Assembly: GCF_016429015.1 (NCBI RefSeq)
Contig: NZ_JAELTU010000003.1
Coordinates: 39,867-103,866, forward strand
Direction of reading: 5' to 3'
DNA: 64,000 bases
Source: Rhizobium sp. ASV20
GTDB taxonomy: Bacteria; Pseudomonadota; Alphaproteobacteria; Rhizobiales; Rhizobiaceae
Shown in pieces: positions 53,149 to 61,142 of the stretch (position 1 is the stretch's first letter; the number at the start of each line of letters is the position of its first letter). Both the position numbers and the translations under genes were made by a program. Below the pieces are notes generated by a model that saw only the letters and a program-made list of their open reading frames with translations, was not told the origin of the DNA and made no database searches.

Positions 53149-54150
53149 ATGGTCGAGATCGTCAACCGTCCCTATGCCAAGGCGTTCGAAACCTTTGCGG
53201 TCGCGCGGCCCGAAGTTCTCTGCCTTTCAGCAGATCTTACCTCCTCCTGCGAGGTCGACGGCTTCCGCGACAGGCATCCGGAACAATTCCTTTCGCTTGG
53301 CATGGCCGAGCAGAACATGCTGTCCTTTGCCGGCGGCCTTGCCATGCAGGGCTATCGCCCATTCCTGCACACGTTTTCGGTATTTCTTTATCGCAGACCG
53401 TACGATCAGCTGATCAATTCGATCGCTTACTCCAATCGTAAAGTCCGGCTCATGGGCTTCTTGCCTGGCATCACGACACCGGGCGGCATCACCCATCAGG
53501 CGATCGAAGATATCGCCGTCATGCGCGCAGTGCCGAACATGACCGTGTTCGAGACCGGCGATGCGACGGAAGTCGAAACCGTGCTGGAGGTCGCTGACGC
53601 CATTGACGGTCCCGTCTATGTCCGCGTCCTGCGCGGTGAGGTGCCGCGCCTCTTCTCGACACCCTTTGAATTCAACAGGCTGCGGACGCTCTCCGAAGGC
53701 GATGACATTCTTGTCGTCAGTTCTGGAGTTTGCACGGAGGAAGCGCTGCGCGCAAGCGGACCGCTCAAGGCGCGCGGGATCGGTGTCCATCACCTGCACG
53801 CCTCGACGTTGAAGCCGTTCGACCGTGATGGCCTGCTGAAAGCCGCCCGCGGCAAGAAGGGTGTCGTCACGCTCGAGAACCACACCGTCGTCGGCGGCCT
53901 CGGCTCGCTGGTGGCGGAGATCCTGGCCGAGGAAGGTATCGGCATCAAGCTGAAGCGGCTTGGCCTCAACGACACCTTCGCGCACGGCGCCTCCAAACCC
54001 TATCTGATGAAAAAATACGGGCTCGATGCCAGCGCGCTTGTCGGCGCCATTGAACAACTCCTCGGCAAGCCACTATCCATCGGCGAGGATGAACTGGCGG
54101 AAGTCCGGCTCGATCACGTTCATTCCGCGCAGAAGGCCGAGGCGCTCTGA
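53149..54150 (+). CDS. Transketolase, C-terminal (pyrimidine-binding) subunit
   Basis: 333 residues from ATG 53149; the frame is open further upstream but that part is antiframe noise within the N-subunit gene. It has the transketolase pyrimidine domain (VLCLSADLTSSCEVDGFRDR, LSLGMAEQNMLSFAGGLAMQ with the conserved Glu, HTFSVFLYRRPYDQLINSIA) and the C-terminal regulatory fold (VVSSGVCTEEAL, VTLENHTVVGGLGSLVAEIL). Together with the N-subunit it forms one active site at the interface. Its TGA overlaps the start of the RuBisCO-like gene (TGATG). Confidence 0.93.
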   Translation: MVEIVNRPYAKAFETFAVARPEVLCLSADLTSSCEVDGFRDRHPEQFLSLGMAEQNMLSFAGGLAMQGYRPFLHTFSVFLYRRPYDQLINSIAYSNRKVRLMGFLPGITTPGGITHQAIEDIAVMRAVPNMTVFETGDATEVETVLEVADAIDGPVYVRVLRGEVPRLFSTPFEFNRLRTLSEGDDILVVSSGVCTEEALRASGPLKARGIGVHHLHASTLKPFDRDGLLKAARGKKGVVTLENHTVVGGLGSLVAEILAEEGIGIKLKRLGLNDTFAHGASKPYLMKKYGLDASALVGAIEQLLGKPLSIGEDELAEVRLDHVHSAQKAEAL

Positions 54151-55268
54151 TGGCCCCGCGCTTTACCGTTACCTATTTCATCCGGACGGGCGATGCCGAG
54201 GTGGCGCGGAAACGCGCCCTCGACATCGCGCTCGAACAGACCGTTGAAATTCCGCGCCACGTCGTGCCGAAGGGCTATGTCGAAGATGAAATTCTCGGCC
54301 GGTTGGAAGCGCTGGATAGAAATAAGGATGGGCGAGAGGGCTTCCTCGCCACCATCTCCTACTCGGAAGACGATATTGGCGGCGACTTCCTGCAATTTCT
54401 CAATATCGTCTTCGGCAACAGCTCCATCAAACCGGGTTTGAAGGTGGAGGATATCGGCCTTTCCTCCGGTATACGCGATCTGTGCAAGGGCCCCCGGCAC
54501 GGCATCGCCGGCTTGCGCGCCCGTGCCGGTGTTGGCGAGACGCCATTGCTCATGTCGGCGATCAAGCCGGTCGGCCTCTCGACGAAGGAACTTGCCCGCC
54601 TTGCCCATGACTTCGCGCTCGGTGGCATGCATTACGTCAAGGACGATCACGGTCTGGTCGATCAGAAGACGTCGCCGTTCAGCACGCGACTTAAGGCTTG
54701 CGTCGATGCTGTCGGCGAAGCCAACGCCAAGAGCGGCGGAAAAACAAGCTTCGTCCCGAACGTGACCGGCCCCGCCAGTGCGATCATCGAGCGAGCAAAA
54801 GAGGCTCAGGAAGCAGGCGCCGGGGGCGTCATGATTGCTCCAGCACTTGCCGGCTACGATGTCATTCGCACCCTTGCGGCCGACCCGGATTTCACCCTGC
54901 CCCTGATCTCGCATCCCGCCTTTGCAGGCGCCAACGTCGTTTCGCCGGACTGTGGATTTACCCACCGCGCCTTTTTTGGCACGCTTCACAGGCTGATGGG
55001 CGCGGACGCCGTCATCTATCCGAATTTCGGTGGCCGCTTCGGCTTCACCCGCGAGGAATGCCTATCGATCGCCAATGCCTGCTCAGTTGAACTGGGCGGA
55101 CCGAAGGCAATCGTCCCTGCACCCGGTGGCGGTATGACATTGAATAGAGTGGCCGAAATGCGAGCCGCCTATGGCAATGACATCATGTATCTCGTCGGCG
55201 GCGCCTTGCTGGAAGAAGGTAATCTCGTCGAGGCATGCCAACGCCTGTTCGATGCTGTCTATACCTGA
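54150..55268 (+). CDS. RuBisCO-like protein (form IV), carboxylase-incompetent
   Basis: 372 residues, shorter than true RuBisCO large subunits. The alpha/beta barrel is clear: SAIKPVGLS (Lys139, matching the catalytic Lys175), GGMHYVKDDHGLVDQ with the carbamylatable Lys164 and Asp166 but His167 in place of the metal-binding Glu204, LISHPAFAG (His255), and APGGGMTLNR (phosphate loop). The loop-6 Lys334 region reads YPNFGGRFGF, so the carboxylation Lys is missing. The KDDHG signature fits the NonPhoto group of RuBisCO-like proteins; members act as phospho-ketose isomerases or as 3-oxo-isoapionate-4-phosphate decarboxylase. With MtnK/MtnA upstream, an enolase/isomerase-type step on a ribulose-1-phosphate is plausible. 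Confidence 0.9.
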   Translation: MAPRFTVTYFIRTGDAEVARKRALDIALEQTVEIPRHVVPKGYVEDEILGRLEALDRNKDGREGFLATISYSEDDIGGDFLQFLNIVFGNSSIKPGLKVEDIGLSSGIRDLCKGPRHGIAGLRARAGVGETPLLMSAIKPVGLSTKELARLAHDFALGGMHYVKDDHGLVDQKTSPFSTRLKACVDAVGEANAKSGGKTSFVPNVTGPASAIIERAKEAQEAGAGGVMIAPALAGYDVIRTLAADPDFTLPLISHPAFAGANVVSPDCGFTHRAFFGTLHRLMGADAVIYPNFGGRFGFTREECLSIANACSVELGGPKAIVPAPGGGMTLNRVAEMRAAYGNDIMYLVGGALLEEGNLVEACQRLFDAVYT

Positions 55269-55738
55269 TCGACGGTGAGCGACCGAATTTGCCTGACACG
55301 AGCCTTGACGCTGCGGATGATGGACATTCGCGGCCGCGAATGACTTAAAGCCATCCCCTGCGGTTCCAACGCGGCAACGAGCGATCACGCTTTCGCCATG
55401 CGCCGCAAAAAAGGTTGGCTTTGTCACAGTAGCGCTATAGATATGGCTGATAACACTATGGCCTGACCGCCATACTCGGCGGTGGTGTCTGCATGGATGA
55501 CGGCATTGCAGCGATCGATCGCCCCGAGATCGAAGCCAACACCCGCGGAAATAGTTCGAAAAATTAGAATGTCTTTCGCGAATTGCAGGGAAATCCGGCT
55601 CTAGCATCCCGACCCATTAACAGCGCACAATCCACCTTCGCTACGAAGCGTTTATGACCGCTTCTCGCGGCCGGCATCGGAGGAGATGCAGGCGAGCCCC
55701 TTGATTTCAAGAGCGTCGGGAACGCTTTGGGAGGAACA
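55269..55738. other. Gene-free stretch with an 18-bp perfect palindrome
   Basis: About 470 bases between the RuBisCO-like gene and the permease gene. A perfect palindrome CATTCGCGG/CCGCGAATG lies at 55325-55342. It has no loop and no T tract, so it looks more like a protein-binding site than a terminator. No coding frame is convincing. GGGAGGA at about 55729-55735 belongs to the permease gene. Confidence 0.5.
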
Positions 55739-57031
55739 ATGCTTGAACGGCTTTTCAAACTAAGTGAGCACGGCACGTCCGTCCGCACGGAACTCATCGC
55801 AGGCGTGACGACGTTCCTGACGATGTCCTACATCATCTTCGTCAATCCAGACATTCTATCGACCACCGGCATGGATCGGAATGCCATCTTCGTTGCGACC
55901 TGTCTTGCCGCAGCCCTGGGTTCGATCATCATGGGCGTTGTCGCCAATTGGCCGATCGGCATGGCGCCGGGCATGGGGCTCAACGCGTTCTTCGCCTTCA
56001 CCGTCGTCGCAGCGCTGGGCTTTACCTGGCAGCAGGCGCTCGGTGCCGTCTTCATCTCCGGCTCCATCTTCGTCCTTCTGACGGTGACTGGCGTGCGCAG
56101 CTGGCTGATTGCCGGTATACCGCGCTCGCTTAGAAGCGCGATCGCCGCCGGTATCGGTCTTTTCTTGGCGATCATCGCGCTGAAAAGCGCCGGTATCGTC
56201 GTTGCAAACAAGGCGACGCTCATCGGTCTTGGTGATCTGAAGCAGACCGGCCCGCTCCTCGCGATCTTCGGCTTCTTCGTCATCGCCGTCCTCGATGCGA
56301 TGAAGGTGAAGGGCTCGATCCTGATCGGCATTCTCGCCGTCACCGTCCTCTCCTGGATCTTCGGCGTCAGCCAGTTCCACGGTATCGTTTCGGCACCACC
56401 CTCGATGCTGCCGACCTTCCTGCAGCTCGACATCGTCGGTGCGCTGCATGGTGGCCTCGTCCATATCATTCTCGTCTTCGTCCTGGTCGAAGTCTTCGAC
56501 GCCACGGGCACGCTGATCGGCGTCGCCAAGCGCGCCAAACTGCTCGAAGAAGGCAAGCCGAGCCGCCTGAGCCGAGCCCTTCTCGCCGATAGCGCCGCCA
56601 TCGTCGCCGGCTCTCTGATGGGCACCAGCAGCACGACCGCCTATGTCGAGAGTGCTTCGGGCGTTCAGGCTGGCGGCCGCACAGGCCTGACGGCGCTGAC
56701 GATTGCAGTGCTCTTCATCGCGGCCCTGTTCTTTTCGCCGCTCGCTGCTTCGGTTCCGGCGTATGCGACCGCACCGGCGCTCCTCTACGTCGCCGGCCTG
56801 ATGATGCGCGAATTGACCGAGATCGAATGGGATGATCTGACGGAAGCCGCACCGGCAGCCCTGACGGCGCTCGCCATGCCCTTCACCTATTCGATCGCCA
56901 ACGGTCTTGCCTTCGGCTTCATCAGCTATGTGGTGCTGAAGGTCTGCACCGGCCGCTGGTCGACGCTGCATCTGGCAACGCAGATCGTCGCGGCCCTGTT
57001 CATCGTCCGCTTCGCCTTCTTCGCAGACTAA
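55739..57031 (+). CDS. NCS2/AzgA-type purine permease
   Basis: 430 residues from ATG 55739 with GGGAGGA just before it. About 12-14 membrane segments with AzgA-family hallmarks: FKLSEHGTSVRTELIAGVTT then FLTMSYIIFVNPDIL, VVANWPIGMAPGMGLNAFFA, LVEVFDATGTLIGVAKRA and GTSSTTAYVESASGVQAGGR. AzgA-type carriers import hypoxanthine, guanine or adenine by proton symport. Location near xanthine dehydrogenase and allantoin genes fits purine supply to the catabolic enzymes. A hairpin about 18 bases past the stop probably ends the transcript. Confidence 0.92.
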   Translation: MLERLFKLSEHGTSVRTELIAGVTTFLTMSYIIFVNPDILSTTGMDRNAIFVATCLAAALGSIIMGVVANWPIGMAPGMGLNAFFAFTVVAALGFTWQQALGAVFISGSIFVLLTVTGVRSWLIAGIPRSLRSAIAAGIGLFLAIIALKSAGIVVANKATLIGLGDLKQTGPLLAIFGFFVIAVLDAMKVKGSILIGILAVTVLSWIFGVSQFHGIVSAPPSMLPTFLQLDIVGALHGGLVHIILVFVLVEVFDATGTLIGVAKRAKLLEEGKPSRLSRALLADSAAIVAGSLMGTSSTTAYVESASGVQAGGRTGLTALTIAVLFIAALFFSPLAASVPAYATAPALLYVAGLMMRELTEIEWDDLTEAAPAALTALAMPFTYSIANGLAFGFISYVVLKVCTGRWSTLHLATQIVAALFIVRFAFFAD

Positions 57032-57048
57032 AGGCATCGAGCTGAAAA

Positions 57049-57082
57049 GGGGCCGGAACGTCCAATGGTGTTCCGGCTCTTT
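57049..57082 (+). terminator. Probable terminator after the purine permease gene
   Basis: GCCGGAAC (57052-57059), a 10-base loop, GTTCCGGC (57070-57077), then TCTTTGTG. An 8-bp perfect stem with a weak T tract 18 bases after the stop. Confidence 0.7.
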
Positions 57083-57146
57083 GTGTACCCCATGACCGGG
57101 CTAGCAACCGTCACCGGCAGCGAAAGCCGGCTTGATGGAAGCTGCT

Positions 57147-57680
57147 TCACATTGCGCTTGTGTGTGACGCATCCGATATCTCGTCTAAAAATTCAGTCGT
57201 CACAACCTCCTCAGGAAGTGGGGTCATGCCGGTCCTGATACCCTCCGTATGCCACCACATTGCGTCACGAGGCATTCGCGCCCGACGAAGAGGCTCCATT
57301 TCCGTGAAAATGAACCGGCGCCTGTAAGCGCTGGGGCTCTCCACGAGAAAGAAGGGCTTCATACGTTCTGGACCAAGGAACCAAGGCCTTTTCAGGAAGC
57401 GTTCAGGCTCCTCTGTCCAGAGCGGAGGTGGACCTATCCTCCATCGGCGGCAGAGATGCTCGCCAATCGCGCCTACAAGTGCATCAAAACGCTCGTCTCC
57501 CGTCAAACCGGGTGGATCAACAAGCCTATCTCGTCTTCGTCGACTGGAGGGGTCCAGATAGAAACCGTCAAGAAAGCTGGCAAGGTGGTAGCGAAACTCG
57601 CTACCCGCTTCAAGGTGCGAGTGGACGGCCGCGGCCAGCGATCCAGGTCGGATTTGCTGCATTGGCGCCATTGTATTCAT
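57147..57680 (-). CDS. Partner protein of the AbiEii-like nucleotidyltransferase, unknown function
   Basis: 177 residues, rich in Arg, Pro and aromatic residues (FLDGFYLDPSSRRRRDRLVD; PPPLWTEEPERFLKRPWFLG). No signal peptide or membrane helix and no family recognised. It overlaps the upstream nucleotidyltransferase gene by 71 bases in another frame; several in-frame ATGs (57680, 57671, 57662) keep an overlap. Such overlap and the two-gene arrangement resemble toxin-antitoxin or abortive-infection pairs. Function is not established by sequence. Confidence 0.6.
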   Translation of the reverse strand: MNTMAPMQQIRPGSLAAAVHSHLEAGSEFRYHLASFLDGFYLDPSSRRRRDRLVDPPGLTGDERFDALVGAIGEHLCRRWRIGPPPLWTEEPERFLKRPWFLGPERMKPFFLVESPSAYRRRFIFTEMEPLRRARMPRDAMWWHTEGIRTGMTPLPEEVVTTEFLDEISDASHTSAM

Positions 57681-58263
57681 CGACCAGACCCTTGATCTTC
57701 GCGCTCATTCGTGTGGAGACGGTTGGAGCTACGACTCCCGGGATGTTAGGATAACATTGCTCCATAAGTTCAACAATCTTCTCAAAAGTATTGATCCCGG
57801 TCAGCTTCATGAGCGCAACAGCGTCCGTCACATCCGTAAGGTTCTTATCATCATCGGGTGCTCGATTGGCCAGCACCTTCATCGCAAGCAAATATTCTGG
57901 CGTGGGTGTGAAGATCCGAAGCCCCAGCGCCGATCCATCTCTCGGATAGTCTCTGAATTCGAGAAGATGAGGGGCGGGGTTTCCTCGTGGAGGAGCGAAT
58001 TGCTTTGCCGCCTGGTTCATCCACCCTTCAGGGAGACGGTTTGCCCGAGTAATGGTGTCTACGATCTTTCTCGCCTGTTCCTCATGATTAAGATAGACGG
58101 CATCAACGTCTTCCGACGCCATGCGAATATCGGAGGCCAGAACTAGGCATGATCCGCCATAAACCGCCATGTCCAACACGATGCCGCGTTGTGAAGCCAG
58201 TTTCGCGATCGCGTCGAAGGCATCCTCAATCGTCGGCTTATCAAGTTTTCTGTCGGCAACCAT
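57610..58263 (-). CDS. AbiEii-like nucleotidyltransferase (possible toxin)
   Basis: 217 residues. The N-terminal part has a minimal nucleotidyltransferase signature: VYGGSCLVLASDIRMASEDV with Gly-Gly-Ser and a following Asp-Val-Asp, then AVYLN. Downstream, LRIFTPTPEYLLAMKVLANR and DDDKNLTDVTDAVALMKLTG are typical of AbiEii/DUF6036-type proteins, including the Lys/Asp segment. Such enzymes modify RNA or tRNA or nucleotides and often act as toxins in type IV-like systems. GGAG lies seven bases before the ATG. It sits between the purine permease and allA, where it interrupts an otherwise metabolic cluster, suggesting acquisition. Confidence 0.75.
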   Translation of the reverse strand: MVADRKLDKPTIEDAFDAIAKLASQRGIVLDMAVYGGSCLVLASDIRMASEDVDAVYLNHEEQARKIVDTITRANRLPEGWMNQAAKQFAPPRGNPAPHLLEFRDYPRDGSALGLRIFTPTPEYLLAMKVLANRAPDDDKNLTDVTDAVALMKLTGINTFEKIVELMEQCYPNIPGVVAPTVSTRMSAKIKGLVDEYNGANAANPTWIAGRGRPLAP

Positions 58264-58621
58264 GCTTGATCTCCGAATACGTGCAGTTTGAATTCACCTA
58301 TTCTTGGCGGTGAACTATCTGATTTTCCCTAATATTATCCTTGAGTCAGCTATGATCTAAGATCCCGCTTTGGGGGCTCAGATCACCGCTTGTTCACATT
58401 TTACATACAATGGAGGCTACAGCTACCACCAGCAAACTCTTTGGAGAGACGGGAGGCGCACCTTCGCGGCTGAAACTGAGCTTCCCGCTGGATCCAATTT
58501 CAGATTTGGCCGCTGCCCAGGATGGGCGTAAGGCCGTCATTTTTGAAATGCCTAACTATTCGGAGAGGGGCGCCGCTGCCGCGACGCCCCCTTTCATCCC
58601 TCGAATTCTCCCTAGTTTCGC
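58264..58621. other. Intergenic stretch between nucleotidyltransferase and allA
   Basis: About 360 bases. The part 58290-58400 is AT-rich and should carry the promoter of the nucleotidyltransferase pair (minus strand). A GC hairpin (GGGGCG 58567-58572 with CGCCCC 58585-58590) lies about 30 bases beyond the allA stop and may help terminate it, though without a T tract. A 71-codon plus-strand frame here has no coding character I trust. Confidence 0.4.
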
Positions 58622-59107
58622 TTAGCGGATCAGGAACGGCTCCTCGAAAAAATGCTCTTCAAGGTTTACGCCTTCGCCGCCGCGATCCACCACGGCGAAA
58701 TCAGAGGGGCCGTCGAGCGGCGTCAGGATACCGTGCCAGACATTGCGACCGATGTTAACGCCCTGCCCCGGCTTCGTCCGGAAGGCCAATGGTTCAGCCG
58801 GTCCGTTCGCCGTCTCTTTGGCGACGACTACCAGGAACGGATAGTCCGTCAGCGGTATGAAGGCCTGGCTGCCGAGGGGGTGCCGCTCGACCATTTTTAG
58901 CTCCAGCGGCAGCTCATACGGTTCGCCACGCAAGAGGCTGATCATCGCCCGAGCCTTTTCGCCCGTTGTCTCGATCTTCGCCAGATCATGGTAGCGCACA
59001 CATTTGCCGGCATTGATGGGGTAATTATATGCCCCTTCCATCTCTATCACGTCGCCGAACGGAAAGAAGGCGGCATTCGTCAACGGCTGAATTTCGATCA
59101 CTTTCAT
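58622..59107 (-). CDS. allA: Ureidoglycolate lyase
   Basis: 161 residues of the AllA family. Visible landmarks: MKVIEIQPLTNAAFFPFGDV at the start, VERHPLGSQAFIPL, FLVVVAKETANGPAEPLAFR and GQGVNIGRNVWHGILTPLDG, which form the beta-barrel active site with the conserved His. It splits ureidoglycolate into glyoxylate and urea at the end of allantoin breakdown. GAGGAGAG precedes the ATG. It follows the allantoinase/decarboxylase fusion gene by 45 bases on the same strand, so both are likely co-transcribed. Confidence 0.94.
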   Translation of the reverse strand: MKVIEIQPLTNAAFFPFGDVIEMEGAYNYPINAGKCVRYHDLAKIETTGEKARAMISLLRGEPYELPLELKMVERHPLGSQAFIPLTDYPFLVVVAKETANGPAEPLAFRTKPGQGVNIGRNVWHGILTPLDGPSDFAVVDRGGEGVNLEEHFFEEPFLIR

Positions 59108-59152
59108 TCACGCTCTCCTCGTCACTGTTGCTCCCATGCATGCATTGGTCGT

Positions 59153-60610
59153 TCATGCCGCGGTCAGTTGATCGCGCGGACGCTCGCCCCCTTCGTCGGG
59201 AAGTAACGCGGCAAGCCGCAGGCGTGCGATCCGCTCCACCTGGCCGCAGGCAGTGGCGAATTCACCGGCTCGGTCATTCTCTATCCTGGTCTCGAACGCG
59301 GCGAGGATCCCGGCTTTCGTATGGTCGCGAACGGCAATGATGAAGGGGAAACCGAATTTTGCGACATAGCGGTCGTTAAGCTCTGTGAAACGCGCACGCT
59401 CCCCATCCGTCAGGGCATCGAGGCCAGCGGATGCCTGCTCTTCGGTCGAACTTGCCGTCAGCCGCTTGGCCTGCGCCAGCTTCCCGGCAAGGTCCGGGTG
59501 AGCAACGAGTACACCGAGCCGCTCGTCTTCGCTCGCGGCACGAAACTGGAAGGTGAGCGCGGCATGGAGGCCGATGGCGGTGTCGTTTGCCGGCGAAAGT
59601 TCGCCGGCAAAGGCGCGCTTTGCGATCCAGGGCGAATGTTCGAAAACGCCGCCGAAGCGCTCGACGAACGCGACCTCCGGCATCTGCGAGGGCCGCTCGG
59701 CAACCGGCTTCGGCGGGTGGATCCTGGCCCAATGTTCGGCGATGTCGACGCGGCGCGTGATCCAGACCTTGTCGTGGCTTTGGATGTAGTCGATGAAGCG
59801 GGCGAGCGCCATGACGCGCCCCGGCCGCCCGATCAGCCGGCAGTGCAGGCCGATGCTCATCATCTTCGGGCTGCCTGCGGCACCCTCTGCATAGAGAGCG
59901 TCGAAAGAATCCTTCAGATAGCTGAAAAACTGGTCACCACTGTTGAAGCCCTGCGGTGTTGCAAAACGCATGTCGTTGGCATCGAGCGTATAGGGAATGA
60001 TGAGCTGGTGACGACCACCATGCTCGTACCAATAGGGAAGATCGTCGGCATAGGTGTCGGAGATATAGTCGAAGCCGCCCGTTTCCGTCACCAGATCGAC
60101 GGTGTTGACGGAACAGCGCCCCGTGTACCAGCCGCGCGGCCGTGCGCCGGTGACCAACGTATGGAGGCGAACAGCTTCCGCGATCGCCGTCCGCTCCTCT
60201 TCCGGTCCCATGTCCTTGTGCTCGACCCATTTGAGGCCGTGCGAAGCAATCTCCCAACCCGCTTCCAGCATGGCGGCAACCTGTGCCGGTGATCGTTGCA
60301 GAGCCGTCGCGACGCCATACACGGTGACGGGGACCTGCTTTTCGGTAAACAGCCTGTGGAGGCGCCAGAAACCGGCACGAGCGCCGTATTCATAGATCGA
60401 TTCCATGTTCCAGTGGCGCTGGCCGGGCCATTGGGCGGCACCGACGATTTCCGACAGAAAGGCTTCCGATGCCGCATCGCCATGCAGCACGCAATTCTCG
60501 CCACCCTCTTCGTAGTTCAGCACGAATTGCACGGCGACGCGCGCATCTCCCGGCCATTGAGCGGCCGGTGGCATCTGGCCATAACCGTGCATGTCACGGC
60601 AATATCGCAT
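59153..60610 (-). CDS. puuE: Bifunctional allantoinase (PuuE type) / OHCU decarboxylase
   Basis: 485 residues from ATG 60610 with GGAGGAG before it. Residues ~1-305 are a polysaccharide-deacetylase-fold allantoinase of the PuuE type (MRYCRDMHGYGQMPPAAQWP, VQFVLNYEEGGENCVLHGDA, GWEIASHGLKWVEHKDM, FDYISDTYADDLPYW), which acts without the metal centre of the AllB class. Residues ~315-475 are a 2-oxo-4-hydroxy-4-carboxy-5-ureidoimidazoline decarboxylase (RFGGVFEHSPWIAKRAF with the catalytic His; VAHPDLAGKLAQA). The two catalyse successive steps from OHCU to S-allantoin to allantoate. The adjacent divergent uraH provides the preceding hydrolase, so the three steps after urate oxidation are together. 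Confidence 0.93.
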   Translation of the reverse strand: MRYCRDMHGYGQMPPAAQWPGDARVAVQFVLNYEEGGENCVLHGDAASEAFLSEIVGAAQWPGQRHWNMESIYEYGARAGFWRLHRLFTEKQVPVTVYGVATALQRSPAQVAAMLEAGWEIASHGLKWVEHKDMGPEEERTAIAEAVRLHTLVTGARPRGWYTGRCSVNTVDLVTETGGFDYISDTYADDLPYWYEHGGRHQLIIPYTLDANDMRFATPQGFNSGDQFFSYLKDSFDALYAEGAAGSPKMMSIGLHCRLIGRPGRVMALARFIDYIQSHDKVWITRRVDIAEHWARIHPPKPVAERPSQMPEVAFVERFGGVFEHSPWIAKRAFAGELSPANDTAIGLHAALTFQFRAASEDERLGVLVAHPDLAGKLAQAKRLTASSTEEQASAGLDALTDGERARFTELNDRYVAKFGFPFIIAVRDHTKAGILAAFETRIENDRAGEFATACGQVERIARLRLAALLPDEGGERPRDQLTAA

Positions 60611-60770
60611 GAAACACTCCTCCAAATGTATTCGATGGCAAATTTCTAACCGCAAATCGCGCGCGCTATTCCCCTTGGAAATTTTGAAAGTCTCGAACGA
60701 TCCCGCTGCTTTTCAGGGGGATGGGCCTGGCGGATAGTGGAGGCAGGAGCGCTACGTTCGGGAGAAGAAA
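60611..60770. promoter_or_regulatory. Divergent promoter region of the purine catabolic genes
   Basis: 160 bases between the allantoinase/decarboxylase gene (minus) and uraH (plus), so both promoters lie here. I do not see a clear operator palindrome. GGGAGAAG at about 60760-60767 is the uraH ribosome binding site. Confidence 0.4.
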
Positions 60771-61136
60771 ATGCAGTCTCATTCGCAAGGAGCCGGCCGG
60801 CTCACCACCCACGTTCTGGACACGGCGCTCGGCAAGCCGGCCGAGGATCTGCGCATCGACCTCCACCGGGTGGATGGAGAGACGTTGCATCTCCTGAAGT
60901 CCGTGCGGACGAATGACGATGGCCGCTGCGACGCGCCGCTGCTGGCGGGTGATGACATGAAGTCGGGCATCTATGAGCTGCGCTTCCACGCTGGCGACTA
61001 TCTTGGCCGTTCGGGCGAAGGCCCGATGTTCCTTGATATCATTCCGATCCGCTTCGGCCTTGACGATCAGGGCGCGCATTACCATGTGCCGTTGCTTCTC
61101 TCCCCCTACAGCTACTCCACCTATCGCGGGAGCTAG
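60771..61136 (+). CDS. uraH: 5-hydroxyisourate hydrolase
   Basis: 121 residues, transthyretin-like. N-terminal [20 protein letters not shown] holds the family His, followed by the Arg and His segments ([27 protein letters not shown], the C-terminal Tyr-Arg-Gly-Ser signature). It hydrolyses 5-hydroxyisourate to OHCU, the substrate of the divergent fusion protein's decarboxylase domain. It is six bases upstream of xdhA and probably co-transcribed with it. No periplasmic signal peptide, so cytoplasmic. Confidence 0.95.
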   Translation: MQSHSQGAGRLTTHVLDTALGKPAEDLRIDLHRVDGETLHLLKSVRTNDDGRCDAPLLAGDDMKSGIYELRFHAGDYLGRSGEGPMFLDIIPIRFGLDDQGAHYHVPLLLSPYSYSTYRGS

Positions 61137-61142
61137 ACGATC

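Noticed and set aside
54150..55268. True RuBisCO large subunit
   Set aside because: Loop-6 Lys and one metal ligand are absent, the protein is about 100 residues short, and no small subunit or CO2-fixation gene is nearby.
58567..58590. GC hairpin downstream of allA as a firm terminator
   Set aside because: A 6-bp stem with a 12-base loop and no T tract on the relevant strand; too weak to call separately.
58410..58625. 71-codon plus-strand frame
   Set aside because: No ribosome binding site, low-complexity product, and it runs into the allA stop; treated as noise.
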